Positions 18,488 to 28,015 of a DNA stretch of 64,000 nucleotides are shown here, in pieces (position 1 is the stretch's first letter; each line of letters starts with the position of its first letter). The stretch is from Bifidobacterium aemilianum (GTDB lineage: Bacteria > Actinomycetota > Actinomycetes > Actinomycetales > Bifidobacteriaceae). The stretch spans positions 248,001-312,000 of the forward strand of contig NZ_PDCG01000002.1 of assembly GCF_003315635.1 (NCBI RefSeq). Direction: 5' to 3'. Under the pieces are notes generated by a model that worked only from the letters and a program-made list of their open reading frames with translations, did not search any database and was not told the DNA's origin. The position numbers were made by a program, and so were the translations under genes.

Positions 18488-18835
18488 TCACCAAGGCTTC
18501 TGGGGCAGGTCGCCATTGGAATCAAGGAAGCCGCCGGCATGGTCTGCGCCGAGTCCACCATGCTGTTGGGTTCTTGAAGAATCACCATCATTCGACGTGA
18601 AGTGAGCACCTTGCTCCATGTCGGCATCCGTCTCCTCATCACCCTCCCAGGCGGCTCTCCAGCGACGGTCCTCCTCCTCCCAGTCATCATTGCGCCGGTC
18701 GGCTATCCGCCAGGCCTTGAGGGCGGCCTCCCGTGACCTGTAGGGTCCCATACGTTGGGTGGCGGGCGAGAGCATGCCCAATTCAGGCTGACCGGTCTGC
18801 GTATTCAGATACCACCGCAACTCTTCCTTCGCCAT
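18488..18835 (-). CDS. Small conserved hydrophilic protein
   Basis: 115 residues from the ATG at 18833-18835 (MAKEELRWYLNTQTGQPELG). It has a WYLNTQTGQ-x-GMLSPATQRMGPY segment, a charged helix (SREAALKAWRIADRRNDDW) and an acidic, low-complexity C-terminus. From memory it resembles a small protein conserved in bifidobacteria with a SPOR-like or unannotated label; function is unknown. No signal peptide or membrane segment. It lies 40 bases downstream of nadE on the same strand and may be co-transcribed. Confidence 0.75.
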   Translation of the reverse strand: MAKEELRWYLNTQTGQPELGMLSPATQRMGPYRSREAALKAWRIADRRNDDWEEEDRRWRAAWEGDEETDADMEQGAHFTSNDGDSSRTQQHGGLGADHAGGFLDSNGDLPQKPW

Positions 18836-18877
18836 CGTCCAATCCCCAATCAATCGTCCATGCCCTCGGCTTGCCGG

Positions 18878-20575
18878 CTATTCGCGGAAGGCGTCCGTCA
18901 CGGGAAGCCGCCGGTCCCGCCCGAAGGCCAAGGCGGTGACCTTGGGCCCCAGGGGGTACTGACGGCGCTTCCATTCGGCCCGGTCGACCAGCCTCATGAC
19001 CGTATCGACAGTGACGGCATCAAAGCCACGGGCCAGCAGGTCCGCCCGCCCCTCCGCACACTCTATGTATGCGGCCAGCACCCGGTCCAGAAGCTCGTAT
19101 TCGGGCAGGGAATCCGAATCCTTCTGCCCGGGGCGTAGCTCAGCCGAAGGGGCTTTCTCTATGCTGGCGACAGGAATCATGATGCCCTGTGGCAGCGGTC
19201 TGCCAGATTCCCGCCGCTCATTGCCGACGATCCGCAGCCCCCCAATGCCCACACCGGCCTGGGCGGCCTGGTTACGCCAGCGTGCCAGGTCCCAGACCCG
19301 GGTCTTGAGCAGGTCCTTGATGGGAGCATAGCCACCGATGGCGTCGCCGTAGATGGTGGAATAGCCGCAGGCCAGCTCGGATTTATTGCCGGTAGCCAGG
19401 GCAAGCAGACCCTTGGCGTTGGAATAGGCCATCACGATGACCCCACGGATGCGGGCCTGGAGGTTCTCCGCCGCGATGCCCTCAAGGCCGAGCTGCCTCT
19501 GGAAGGCCTGGAACATGGGCTCGATGGGTTGGACATCGTAGTGGGCGCCCAGCCTGCCGGCCAGGTCGGCCGCATCGTCCTTGGACCCGTCCGAGGAGTA
19601 CATGCTGGGCATGGAGATGCCCCAGACCCCTTCCCCACCACAGGCATCAGCTGCCATGGCGGCCACCAGGGCCGAGTCGATGCCGCCAGACAGGCCCAGG
19701 CACACACCGGTGAAATGGTTCTTGTCCATATAGTCCTTGAGGCCCAGCACGCATGCGGTGTAGACCTCCTCGTCTGCCTGGGGCATGGGTGCTATGCTGC
19801 TGGTCCGCTGATGATTTGCATCCGGGTCGAAGTCGAAGTAGCTCAGGTCCTCCGTGAACATGGGCGAGCGCTCCAGGAGGCTGCCATCGGCATCAACCAC
19901 GAAGGAGCCGCCGTCGAAGACCAGGTCGTCCTGGCCGCCCACCTGGTTGAGGTAGACCATGGGAGCCTGGACCTCAGCAGCCCGTTTGGCCGCCAGATCC
20001 AACCTGGTATGGGTCTTACCCTCCTCATAAGGAGAACCGTTGATGGTCAGGAGCAGGTCGATGCCCTGCTGGGCCAGGTCGGCCACCGGCCCGCCGTCCT
20101 GCCAGATGTCCTCACAGATGGCTAGCCCTATGCGGGCACCGAACACTTCCAGGACCACGGGCCGCTCCCCCGGCGTGAAGATGCGGAATTCGTCGAAGAC
20201 ACCGTAGTTGGGCAGGAAGTGCTTGTCGTAGCCAGCCCAGACCCTGCCCTCATGGAGGACCACCAGCCGATTGCGGGGCTTGGCGGCGGCATGGTCGGTG
20301 CCTACGGTGCCCACCATCACGTAGAGTCCGCCCAGTTGCTGGTCGGCGAGGTCACCGGCCAGCTGATTGGCTGTGTCCCAAGCGGCCTTGCGGAATGTTG
20401 CCCTGAGGGCCAGGTCCTCTATGGGGTAGCCGGTCAGGGTCATCTCCGGGAAGACCACCAGCTGGGCCCCGGCTTTGGCGGCCTGGGAGCTGTAGTCGAG
20501 CACCTTGCGAGCATTGCCGGCCAGGTCTCCCACACAGGTGTCGATCTGGGCCAGGGCGATACGAATCTGAGTCAT
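18878..20575 (-). CDS. nadE: Glutamine-dependent NAD+ synthetase
   Basis: 565 residues, two-domain form. The N-terminal nitrilase-type glutaminase carries the Glu-Lys-Cys triad (VVFPEMTLTGYP, the HFLPNYGVFDE region, LAICEDIWQDGG). The C-terminal ATP-pyrophosphatase domain has the P-loop CLGLSGGIDSALVAAMA and the TGNKSELACGYSTIYGD motif. It amidates nicotinic acid adenine dinucleotide, the last step of NAD+ synthesis, in the cytosol. Start ATG 20573-20575 (MTQIRIALAQIDTCVGDL), the usual N-terminus. It is divergent from the cyclophilin gene. Confidence 0.97.
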   Translation of the reverse strand: MTQIRIALAQIDTCVGDLAGNARKVLDYSSQAAKAGAQLVVFPEMTLTGYPIEDLALRATFRKAAWDTANQLAGDLADQQLGGLYVMVGTVGTDHAAAKPRNRLVVLHEGRVWAGYDKHFLPNYGVFDEFRIFTPGERPVVLEVFGARIGLAICEDIWQDGGPVADLAQQGIDLLLTINGSPYEEGKTHTRLDLAAKRAAEVQAPMVYLNQVGGQDDLVFDGGSFVVDADGSLLERSPMFTEDLSYFDFDPDANHQRTSSIAPMPQADEEVYTACVLGLKDYMDKNHFTGVCLGLSGGIDSALVAAMAADACGGEGVWGISMPSMYSSDGSKDDAADLAGRLGAHYDVQPIEPMFQAFQRQLGLEGIAAENLQARIRGVIVMAYSNAKGLLALATGNKSELACGYSTIYGDAIGGYAPIKDLLKTRVWDLARWRNQAAQAGVGIGGLRIVGNERRESGRPLPQGIMIPVASIEKAPSAELRPGQKDSDSLPEYELLDRVLAAYIECAEGRADLLARGFDAVTVDTVMRLVDRAEWKRRQYPLGPKVTALAFGRDRRLPVTDAFRE

Positions 20576-20666
20576 GACTCCATCCTAACGCTGGATGCGC
20601 ATGCACACAGCAGACCGCTTGCGCTCCGGGCCTACAAGCGTCTGTCTATTGTGAGAGACTGAAGGC

Positions 20667-21206
20667 ATGAGCACTATTATCATGCACACCTCAGAAGGTG
20701 ACATCAACATCGACCTCTTCGACGACAAGGCACCCGAGACCGTCAAGAACTTCCTGGGCCTGGCCACGGGTACCAAGGAATGGACGGATCCGACCACGGG
20801 CGAGGGTTCCCATGAGAAGTTCTATGACGGACTGACCTTCCACCGGATCATCAAGGACTTTATGATCCAGGGCGGCTGCCCCCTGGGCACCGGCACCGGT
20901 GGCCCCGGCTACGAGTTCGATGATGAGATCGACCCCTCACTGACCTTCGACAAACCCTACCTCCTGGCCATGGCCAACGCCGGTCTACGCAGGGGCCGTG
21001 ACGGCCGCCCCCACGGCACCAACGGCTCGCAGTTCTTCATCACCACCGTGCCCACCCCTTGGCTCAACGGCCACCACACCATCTTCGGCCAGGTGGCCGA
21101 TGATGAGTCCAAGGCCGTCGTCGCCAAGCTGGAGGCTGTCCCCACCGATAGTGGCGACGCTCCACTGGAGCCTGCCGGCATCGTGTCCATTGAGGTAGTC
21201 GCATAG
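20667..21206 (+). CDS. Peptidyl-prolyl cis-trans isomerase, cyclophilin type
   Basis: 179 residues, a cytosolic cyclophilin. Conserved features: TVKNFLGLA, the active-site FHRIIKDFMIQGGCPLGTGTG block, FFITTVPTPWLNGHHTIFGQ, and the C-terminal PLEPAGIVSIEVV. It accelerates proline isomerisation during folding. A signal peptide is absent. It stands alone between divergent nadE and a strong terminator. Confidence 0.96.
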   Translation: MSTIIMHTSEGDINIDLFDDKAPETVKNFLGLATGTKEWTDPTTGEGSHEKFYDGLTFHRIIKDFMIQGGCPLGTGTGGPGYEFDDEIDPSLTFDKPYLLAMANAGLRRGRDGRPHGTNGSQFFITTVPTPWLNGHHTIFGQVADDESKAVVAKLEAVPTDSGDAPLEPAGIVSIEVVA

Positions 21207-21224
21207 AACTTCCACCGACCGCAT

Positions 21225-21262
21225 AAGGCGCCCCTCCCGCATTCCTACGGGAGGGGCGCCTT
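21225..21262 (+). terminator. Terminator of the cyclophilin gene
   Basis: AAGGCGCCCCTCCCG pairs with CGGGAGGGGCGCCTT, a 15-bp perfect stem 18 bases past the stop codon, followed by ATATTT. Confidence 0.9.
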
Positions 21263-21380
21263 ATATTTGGCGCTGGCCGGCCAGCTCTTCCGGGGCACCA
21301 GAGGGCTTGACTCGGTGATGCCCGCCAGCCCTTTGTGCTTTTAGCCAAGCGCATGCGGCAAACCACACAGCGTCAACAAA

Positions 21381-21418
21381 CAGCTGGCTCCCATACCTTC
21401 AGGTATGGGAGCCAGCTG
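21381..21418 (-). terminator. Terminator of the internalin-like gene
   Basis: An 18-bp perfect stem (CAGCTGGCTCCCATACCT and its complement) with a two-base gap lies ~60 bases past the stop at 21482. Read on the minus strand it is followed by TTTGTT. Confidence 0.9.
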
Positions 21419-21481
21419 TCTTATGTTCTCAGCCGTAAGGACTGGACCGCTACCTTATGGCCCAGGCTTACTGGCTACCGG

Positions 21482-24265
21482 TCAGTTCCCGAGCTTACGG
21501 ACCAGTTGGAAAGCCAGTGCGGCCAGCAGGGACAGGAGTCCAGCCAGCAGAGCCGGAAGGATGGGCGAACCTGTCGCTGCCAATTTCCCCGCAGGCTTGG
21601 CTGCCGGATCCTTGTCTGCCGCATTGGCAGCGGATGGGTCTTGAGGAGCGGCCGGAGCGCTGGGCTTTTCAGGGGTTCCAGGGTTGACAGGAGCACCCGG
21701 GGTTCCGGGGTTACCAGGTGTACCGGGGTTACCAGGAGTACCGGGATTACCCGGAGTTCCAGGGTTTCCAGGAGTTCCAGGGTTACCCGGAGTTCCAGGG
21801 GTACCCGGAGTTCCAGGGTTTCCAGGAGTTCCAGGGTTACCCGGAGTTCCAGGGGTACCCGGAGTGCCAGGGTCAGTCCCCTGAACAATCCAGCGAGCCT
21901 TGACCTTGGCATCAGCCGTCATGGCCTGTGACCAGTCGAAGATGCTGCCGTCCGCCCTATACCAGTCCAGGAAACGGTAGCCTGCCTTAACCGGGTCTGC
22001 GGGCCTGACCGGGGTGTGGCCAGCAGGAACCCGCTGCACGACAGCCTGCTCCCCATTGTCAGGATCGATGGTCAGCTGGTAGGTCAACGGGGTCCCGCCA
22101 GGGTTGCCTGGGTTGTTGGGGTTCACAATCCACCTGGCCGTGGCCTGGGCATCGGCGGTGAGGGGATTGGCCCAGTTGTATGGGGACCCATTGGAGGTAA
22201 ACCAACCGGCGAAGCTGAAGCCTGGCTTGCTGGGGTCGGAGGGCTTGACCGGCAGGTCACCATCGTTGACAGTCAGGACGATGGGAGCTGACCCATTGTC
22301 GGGATCCAGGGTCAGACGATGGGTGATTCGATTCCATTGGCCGTACAGCACCGTGTTGCTGGTCACCGGCGTGGTCCAAGACCAGGGGGTGGTGCCGGCC
22401 TGGTCCGTGGTCCACCCACTGAAGGTCCATCCTGACTTGGTGGGGTTGGCGGGCTGGGTGAGGGGGCTGCCCGCGTCGATGATGACCGGGGATATGGCAC
22501 TTACGCCAGCTCCAGGCTCGAAGCTCACCTTGACCCGAGGGGTCCAGCGGGCATGAAGGGTCATGATGTGGCTGCTGTTGGCCTCCGCGGGTCCGATCTT
22601 GCTGCTGCCAAAGCTCCACTGACGACCGGCGGTGGGGTCGGTCCACCAGCCGGAGAACCGAGGAACCTCACCGTTGATGGGGGCGTTGGGCTTCCTGCTG
22701 GGCTCGCCCGGATTGGTGGGGCCAGGCAGCGAGTCATAAGGAATGTTGGTCTGGTCGGGGATGGTGAGGCCAGGAACACCAGTGTCGAACTTGATCGTGT
22801 ACCTATCCACGGTCCAGTGCTCCTTGAGCACCAGGTCACTACCAGTGACGGTGTCGTTGGCCATATTCCATGGGCTGCCGTCTGACAGCCTGTCCCAGGA
22901 GAGGGTATAACCAGGCCGGGTGGGCAGGGTGCCGTCCGTGGGCATCTTGCCGCCGAGCTTATCACCGTCATTGACGAGGATGTCGGCCACCGAGGAGGGC
23001 GTGCTGCCGTCCTCCTGGACGAAATGGACCGACCTCAGCGCCTTGGTGATTTTCTGGGAGATCTTGCCTGAGAAGGTCAGCATCTGAGGAGACGGCGGGG
23101 CCGGCAGGTCGATATCATCCTCAAAGTTGAAGGAGTACTCCGTGCCGAGGTTGACACTGGCTGCTGGCCAGGTCACCATGCCGGTGGAGGCATCGTAGGT
23201 GCATCCGCCTGGCACACAGGTGCTGGTATCGACATCCGCGTAATAACCGGTCGACGAGTCGATAATGGCCGACTGCATGCTGAAGGGCTGGCCCATGCGG
23301 GCACCGATATCGGGTCGTTTCACATCCTTGTTGGCCCAGCTCATCACGGTCCAGGTACGCCCTGTGTCCGCATCTGTTTTAAAGACATAGACCCTAGCAA
23401 GGTCGTTCTTCAGTGGGGTCAGGTCCTCGAATGCGTTACCCATGAGGCTCAGACCGTGCAGGTTGGGCATGTTCGCTGTCACCGCTGCCACATCCGCGGC
23501 AGTGATGACAGGCTGCCCGTTGACTGAGCCGAGATTATGGATGCCCAACACGTATAGACCAGTCAAACTACTCAAGGGTGAAATGTCGGTAATGTGCGGC
23601 AGGAGGTTGCCGTTGTTGTCTGTGAGAATATCGCCAACATACAGATAGCGCAAGGAGGAGAGACCCTGCAGGGGTCTGAGGTCCGAGATCAGATTGGTAT
23701 AGGCGGACAAGGTGGTGAGCGCCGGCAGGCCACTGAGTGGAGCCAGGCTTGATATCCGGTTGCTCTCCACAGACAGCTCTTTCAGTGCGGTGAGCCCGCT
23801 CAGAGGAGCCAGGCTGGTGAGCTCGTTATAGGACACATCCAGGGCTTCAAGCTTGTTGAGACCGGCGAGTGGTGACAGATCAGTCAGGTGGTCATCATGC
23901 AAGGTCAACTTCTTCAGATTATGAAGGAGCTGCATACCTTCCAAGGATTCAAGGGTCGAGTAATTCCGGGTGACCTGTGTGATGGCGTCGTAATCGGCCT
24001 GGGTGGCTCGGTAATTGACCTTGTTGGCGCCGACGAGGTTGTTTCCAGGAATCCGGTAGGCAACTGACATGGCCAGATCGGTGTTGACCCCGTTGTTGGG
24101 AAAGCAGTCAGCCACCGTGGGACCGCTGACGTGGTCTGTCCCGGGGGTACAGGTCATTGCATATGCGATGGGAGTGGGGGCCAAGATACCCAGTCCCGTC
24201 ACCGTCATGATCATTACAATCAGCAGGCCCAGCATACGTGTGGCTGGTTTCCGTAAACTGTACAT
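21482..24265 (-). CDS. Internalin-like cell-wall protein (LRR, InlB-B repeats, PGTP tract, sorting signal)
   Basis: About 927 residues. A signal peptide ([20 protein letters not shown], then PIAYA) is followed by a leucine-rich repeat block of internalin type (~22-residue units such as [20 protein letters not shown]). Then come about five Flg_new/InlB-B-like repeats (F-x-GW... patterns such as [26 protein letters not shown]), a collagen-like GNPGTP tract, and a C-terminal LAATG variant sorting signal with a hydrophobic helix and RKLGN tail. Probably sortase-anchored and used in adhesion. I start at the ATG at 24263-24265; its AGGAAGG box is 13 bases away. The sorting motif departs from LPxTG, so anchoring is inferred. 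Confidence 0.88.
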   Translation of the reverse strand: MYSLRKPATRMLGLLIVMIMTVTGLGILAPTPIAYAMTCTPGTDHVSGPTVADCFPNNGVNTDLAMSVAYRIPGNNLVGANKVNYRATQADYDAITQVTRNYSTLESLEGMQLLHNLKKLTLHDDHLTDLSPLAGLNKLEALDVSYNELTSLAPLSGLTALKELSVESNRISSLAPLSGLPALTTLSAYTNLISDLRPLQGLSSLRYLYVGDILTDNNGNLLPHITDISPLSSLTGLYVLGIHNLGSVNGQPVITAADVAAVTANMPNLHGLSLMGNAFEDLTPLKNDLARVYVFKTDADTGRTWTVMSWANKDVKRPDIGARMGQPFSMQSAIIDSSTGYYADVDTSTCVPGGCTYDASTGMVTWPAASVNLGTEYSFNFEDDIDLPAPPSPQMLTFSGKISQKITKALRSVHFVQEDGSTPSSVADILVNDGDKLGGKMPTDGTLPTRPGYTLSWDRLSDGSPWNMANDTVTGSDLVLKEHWTVDRYTIKFDTGVPGLTIPDQTNIPYDSLPGPTNPGEPSRKPNAPINGEVPRFSGWWTDPTAGRQWSFGSSKIGPAEANSSHIMTLHARWTPRVKVSFEPGAGVSAISPVIIDAGSPLTQPANPTKSGWTFSGWTTDQAGTTPWSWTTPVTSNTVLYGQWNRITHRLTLDPDNGSAPIVLTVNDGDLPVKPSDPSKPGFSFAGWFTSNGSPYNWANPLTADAQATARWIVNPNNPGNPGGTPLTYQLTIDPDNGEQAVVQRVPAGHTPVRPADPVKAGYRFLDWYRADGSIFDWSQAMTADAKVKARWIVQGTDPGTPGTPGTPGNPGTPGNPGTPGTPGTPGNPGTPGNPGTPGNPGTPGNPGTPGNPGTPGAPVNPGTPEKPSAPAAPQDPSAANAADKDPAAKPAGKLAATGSPILPALLAGLLSLLAALAFQLVRKLGN
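21690..21870. repeat. Collagen-like GNPGTP tandem repeat tract
   Basis: About 180 bases made of 9- and 18-base units coding (on the minus strand) for PGTP and GNPGTP repeats. The units are almost identical at DNA level, so the copy number is likely to vary between strains by slippage or recombination. It forms the flexible stalk before the wall-anchor region. Confidence 0.9.
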
Positions 24266-24581
24266 AGAGGAATTCGACCTTCCTGTGGTCACAGATGTTC
24301 CGTAATGTTTCCCCCCATGCATGCAGCACCTACCCCCACAAGACTGCGTAAGGCAGGGATGCTGCGGGACTGAATGTCCCAATCACTGTAGGAACAGTAC
24401 ACAACAAAGCTGGCAAATCCAACTCGCCAGGCGTGCTGATTACCGCCATAGCTGGTGCGAACAAAGACCGGATGGCGGTCGAAGCCGTGTGCTGCGGGCA
24501 TTTATACACATTTTGGCTGTATTGCCGAGACAAGGCCTTGGGCCGTATGAGATTACCATCATACCCCTGCCCCCATTGCGA
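24266..24581. other. Promoter region of the internalin-like gene
   Basis: 316 bases between rel and the internalin-like gene. No supported gene. It should hold the rel 3' end and the promoter of the surface protein; I do not see a convincing -35/-10 pair. Confidence 0.45.
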
Positions 24582-27005
24582 TCAGCGTTCGCGAATCTTG
24601 CGCAGGCGGGACTCGGCTGAGTCCTTGGATCCGGTGATCCGGTAGACATCGAAGACACCATCAATCTTGCGCACGGCGGCAAGGACCCGGTTCAGGTGTT
24701 GGGGTTCGGCCATTTCGAAGGAGAACTGGCTGGTGGCCACCCGGTCCGTGCCTGTGGAGACCGAACCGGAGATGATGTTGACCCCGTGGTCCGAGAGCAC
24801 CCGGGTCACGTCGGAGAGCAGGTGGGGACGATCCAGGGCCTCTACCTGAATCTTGACCATGAACAGGCCCTTGCTTGAGGTCCACGAGACCTCGATGACC
24901 CGCTCCGGCTGGTGCTTCTCCAGGTCCAGCATGTTCTGGCAATCGGCCCTATGGACTGAGACGCCATCGTTGCGGGTGATGAAACCGACGATCTTGTCGC
25001 CTGGGACCGGGGTGCAGCAGCGGGCCAGCTTGACCCAGACATCCCCCACTCCCTTGACGGACACGCCCAGGGTGGATTTGGAGGACTTGGCCCGCTCCAC
25101 CCGGCGCAGGGGCAGAGCCTCCTGCTCGACCTCCTCGTTGACCTCATCGGAGCCAGCGTCATGGATCAGGTGGGAGATGACGTTCTGGGTGGAGATCTGC
25201 CCCTCGCCGATGGCCGCGAAGACCGCATCGGCATTGGCGAAGTTTAGCTCATCGGCGATGCCGACCAGGGCCTCGGGGGTCAGCAGGGATGAAATGGGCA
25301 GGCTGCGCTTGCGCATGGCCCGGGTCAGCTCGTCCCTACCCTCCTCGATGGCCTCGGACCGGCGTTCCTTGCTGAACCATTGGCGAATCTTGTTGCGGGC
25401 CTTGGGACTCTTCGCGAAGCTCAGCCAATCGCGTGAGGGGCCGGCCGTATCGGATTTGGAAGTGAGGATCTCGACGGTGTCGCCGTTCTCCAACTTGGTG
25501 TCCAGAGGGACCAGACGACCGTTGACCCGAGCCCCCATGGTCCGATGGCCGACCTCCGTGTGGACGGCATAGGCGAAGTCGACCGGTGTGGCCTCGGCGG
25601 GCAGGGAGACGATCTTGCCCTTGGGTGTGAAGACATATACCTCCGCCCCACCCAGATCCTGCTTGAGGGAACCCAGAAACTCATCGGAGTCAGGAGTCTC
25701 GCTGGTCCAATCGGCCAGCTGCTGGATCCATTTGAGGTTGTCGGCCTCGCTCAGCTCCTGGTTGTCGGCGTCCTTGCGCTGCCTGTCGTCCTTGTCTGGC
25801 TCGGACAGGGGCCGGCCGGCCTGGCCGTTCTCCTTGTACTTCCAATGGGCGGCGATGCCGAACTCAGCCCGCCGATGCATGTCCCAGGTCCGGATCTGAA
25901 TCTCCACCGGCTTGCCGCCAGGGCCCACCACCGTGGTGTGCAGGCTCTGGTACATGTTGAGCTTGGGCATGGCGATATAGTCCTTGAAGCGCCCAGGCAC
26001 TGGGTTCCAGCGGGCATGGACGGCCCCCAGGGCCGCATAGCATTCGGGGATGGAATCGACGATGATCCGCACACCCATCAGGTCGTAGATGTTCTCGAAA
26101 TCGTGCCCCCTCACGATCATCTTCTGGTAGATGGAGAAGTAATCCTTGGGGCGGCCGGAGACGGAAGCCTTGATGTGCTGGGCGTCCAGGTCCTCATTGA
26201 TCTCGGCCAGAATCTGTTTGAGGTAGACATCCCTCTGCCCAGCCCGACGGGCCACCAGCACCACGATCTCGTTGTAGATCTTGGGGTAGAGGCTCTTGAA
26301 GCTCAGCTCCTCCAGTTCGGTCTTGATGGCGTTCATGCCCAGGCGGTTGGCCAGGGGGGCATAGACATCGAGGGTCTCGCGTGCCTTGCGCTGGGCCGAA
26401 CTCTGCTTGACATAGCGCCAGGTACGGGCGTTATGGACCCTGTCGGCCAGTTTGACGACCAGCACACGGACATCCCTGCTCATGGCCACGACCATCTTAC
26501 GAATGGTCTCGGCCTGGGCGGAGTCGCCGTATTCCATATTGGTCAGCTTGGTGACCCCATCGACCAGGCCGGTGATGGTGTCGCCGAACTCCTCCCGGCA
26601 TTGGTCCAGGCTGTAGTCGGTGTCCTCGACCGTGTCATGCAGGAGGCCTGCGGCCACCACGACGGGGCCCATCCCCAGGTCGGCCAGGATCTGGGCCACG
26701 GCCAGCGGGTGGATGATATAGGGCTCCCCCGATTTGCGCCGCTGTGCCGAATGCTGCCTGACGGCCCTCCGGTAGGCCCGCTCCAGCACGTCCAGGTCGG
26801 CCCCCGGGTGGTGGGAGGCGCACATGAAGACAATGGGCTCCAGGGGGTTCAGAGGGTCGTGGCTGATCTCGCAACCCAGCCTGCTGGCGGCATATTCCAG
26901 CTGCGCGGGCTTGGCCTTGGCGGGCCCATCAACCTGAGGGAGGTCCGTGGACTTCACTTGGTCAACTGCCTTGCGCCCGGTCTCAGCATCGGCCTTCGTC
27001 ACCAT
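24582..27005 (-). CDS. rel: Bifunctional (p)ppGpp synthetase/hydrolase (RelA/SpoT family)
   Basis: 807 residues. The HD hydrolase domain is intact (AGLLHDTVEDTDYS), followed by the synthetase domain (GVRIIVDSIPECYAALGAVH, YIAMPKLNMYQSLHTTVVGP), a TGS domain (VYVFTPKGKIVSLPAEATPV), a Cys-rich region (ARCCTPVPGD) and an ACT domain near the C-terminus (DRPHLLSDVTRVLSDHGVNI). It sets the alarmone level in the stringent response. The start ATG at 27003-27005 follows GGGGAGG; the GTG two codons earlier is less likely. The long form is typical of actinobacterial Rel. It lies 41 bases downstream of dut on the same strand. Confidence 0.97.
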   Translation of the reverse strand: MVTKADAETGRKAVDQVKSTDLPQVDGPAKAKPAQLEYAASRLGCEISHDPLNPLEPIVFMCASHHPGADLDVLERAYRRAVRQHSAQRRKSGEPYIIHPLAVAQILADLGMGPVVVAAGLLHDTVEDTDYSLDQCREEFGDTITGLVDGVTKLTNMEYGDSAQAETIRKMVVAMSRDVRVLVVKLADRVHNARTWRYVKQSSAQRKARETLDVYAPLANRLGMNAIKTELEELSFKSLYPKIYNEIVVLVARRAGQRDVYLKQILAEINEDLDAQHIKASVSGRPKDYFSIYQKMIVRGHDFENIYDLMGVRIIVDSIPECYAALGAVHARWNPVPGRFKDYIAMPKLNMYQSLHTTVVGPGGKPVEIQIRTWDMHRRAEFGIAAHWKYKENGQAGRPLSEPDKDDRQRKDADNQELSEADNLKWIQQLADWTSETPDSDEFLGSLKQDLGGAEVYVFTPKGKIVSLPAEATPVDFAYAVHTEVGHRTMGARVNGRLVPLDTKLENGDTVEILTSKSDTAGPSRDWLSFAKSPKARNKIRQWFSKERRSEAIEEGRDELTRAMRKRSLPISSLLTPEALVGIADELNFANADAVFAAIGEGQISTQNVISHLIHDAGSDEVNEEVEQEALPLRRVERAKSSKSTLGVSVKGVGDVWVKLARCCTPVPGDKIVGFITRNDGVSVHRADCQNMLDLEKHQPERVIEVSWTSSKGLFMVKIQVEALDRPHLLSDVTRVLSDHGVNIISGSVSTGTDRVATSQFSFEMAEPQHLNRVLAAVRKIDGVFDVYRITGSKDSAESRLRKIRER

Positions 27006-27046
27006 GACCACCTCCCCTTGCTTCTTCCTGTATCCTACTTGCCGGA

Positions 27047-27562
27047 TTACTCAGCCTTGGCCGACACGCCACTGGCGCCAGAATGGGCACTTGAGACACC
27101 CGTTGACCCGAAGCCTCGTTCCGAACGGTCGGAGCCAGGCAGCTCCTGGGCTTTGATGAATTGCGCCTGCACATAGCGCTGAATGACCAACTGGGCGATA
27201 CGGTCACCTGGATGGAAGACAGCGGTATGTTCCGGGTCCAGGTTGATCAGCGGGACCTTAATCTCACCCCGGTAACCGGCATCAATCGTTCCAGGGGCGT
27301 TGAGGACGGTGACCCCCTGCTTGGCGGCCAGACCGGACCTTGGGTGTATGAGGGCCACATACCCCGCCGGCAGGGCCATGGCGATGCCGGTAGGAACCAG
27401 GGCCCGCTGGAAGGGCTTGAGCACAACATCCTCAGTGGTCCTCAAGTCCGCACCAGCATCGCCCGCATGGGCATAGATGAGTTCTGGCTCCTGTCCGTCG
27501 ACCAGGGACCGGACCAGCACCTCTACGGTTTCCGGCTCATTATAGGAGGGGTCCATTGCCAT
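27047..27562 (-). CDS. dut: Deoxyuridine 5'-triphosphate nucleotidohydrolase (dUTPase)
   Basis: 171 residues, trimeric dUTPase. All five motifs can be read: AHAGDAGADLRT (1), HPRSGLA (2), GTIDAGYRGEIKVPLINLD (3), PGDRIAQLVIQ (4) and RSERGFGSTG (5). It hydrolyses dUTP to dUMP, preventing uracil misincorporation. I use the ATG at 27560-27562 that overlaps the TGA of the DUF4193 gene (TGATG), indicating translational coupling. Upstream in-frame codons lie inside DUF4193. Confidence 0.96.
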   Translation of the reverse strand: MAMDPSYNEPETVEVLVRSLVDGQEPELIYAHAGDAGADLRTTEDVVLKPFQRALVPTGIAMALPAGYVALIHPRSGLAAKQGVTVLNAPGTIDAGYRGEIKVPLINLDPEHTAVFHPGDRIAQLVIQRYVQAQFIKAQELPGSDRSERGFGSTGVSSAHSGASGVSAKAE

Positions 27563-27855
27563 CAGGCGGCGCACTCCTTGCAGACCGGCTGACCGTCGCT
27601 GGTCATGTGGTCCAGCTGACTGCGGTGCTTGACCAGGAAGCATTCGGAGCAGATGAACTCATCGCCCTGCATGGGAATGACCGTCACGGAGGCGTCCTCA
27701 TTGCTCAGGTCGGCGCCGGGCAGTTCGTAGTCCTCGGCGATGGCGTTCTCGTCATCGTCGATGTCACTGCTGGTGTCTTGGACACCTTTGCTGAGTGCCT
27801 GCAGGGATTCCTCATCATCATCTTTATTGCGGGGAGAATCATAATCCTGGGCCAT
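27562..27855 (-). CDS. DUF4193 family protein
   Basis: 97 residues, a small actinobacterial protein. An acidic N-terminal half is followed by FICSECFLVKHRSQLD and PVCKECAA, two CxxC pairs that probably bind zinc. It has no known function. Start ATG at 27853-27855 with a GGAAGG Shine-Dalgarno. It is coupled to dut by a one-base overlap and is transcribed away from sepH, so a divergent promoter region lies at 27856-28015. Confidence 0.88.
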   Translation of the reverse strand: MAQDYDSPRNKDDDEESLQALSKGVQDTSSDIDDDENAIAEDYELPGADLSNEDASVTVIPMQGDEFICSECFLVKHRSQLDHMTSDGQPVCKECAA

Positions 27856-28015
27856 GGCAATCCTTCCATCTGTTGTAGGGTGTATGCGCCATAGAATACA
27901 TGACGTTTACCCCGCACAGGATACACGATTTGAAATCGTCGTAAAGTACGACACGTGGGGCACAATGGAATATGGAGACTAACTGGCGGCTCCAGAATAG
28001 GAAAGTGGTGCACAA

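Noticed and set aside
21690..21870. Tandem repeat considered as a CRISPR array
   Set aside because: The units are contiguous 9-18-base coding repeats with no unique spacers, and no cas genes are present.
21684..21884. A plus-strand frame reading [10 protein letters not shown] repeats like a collagen
   Set aside because: It is the complement of the PGTP tract of the internalin-like gene on the minus strand, which has a full gene context.
25545..27176. A 543-residue open frame opposite rel and dut
   Set aside because: Antisense shadow of rel. The encoded sequence has Gly/Leu/Val/His bias typical of a reverse-strand reading.
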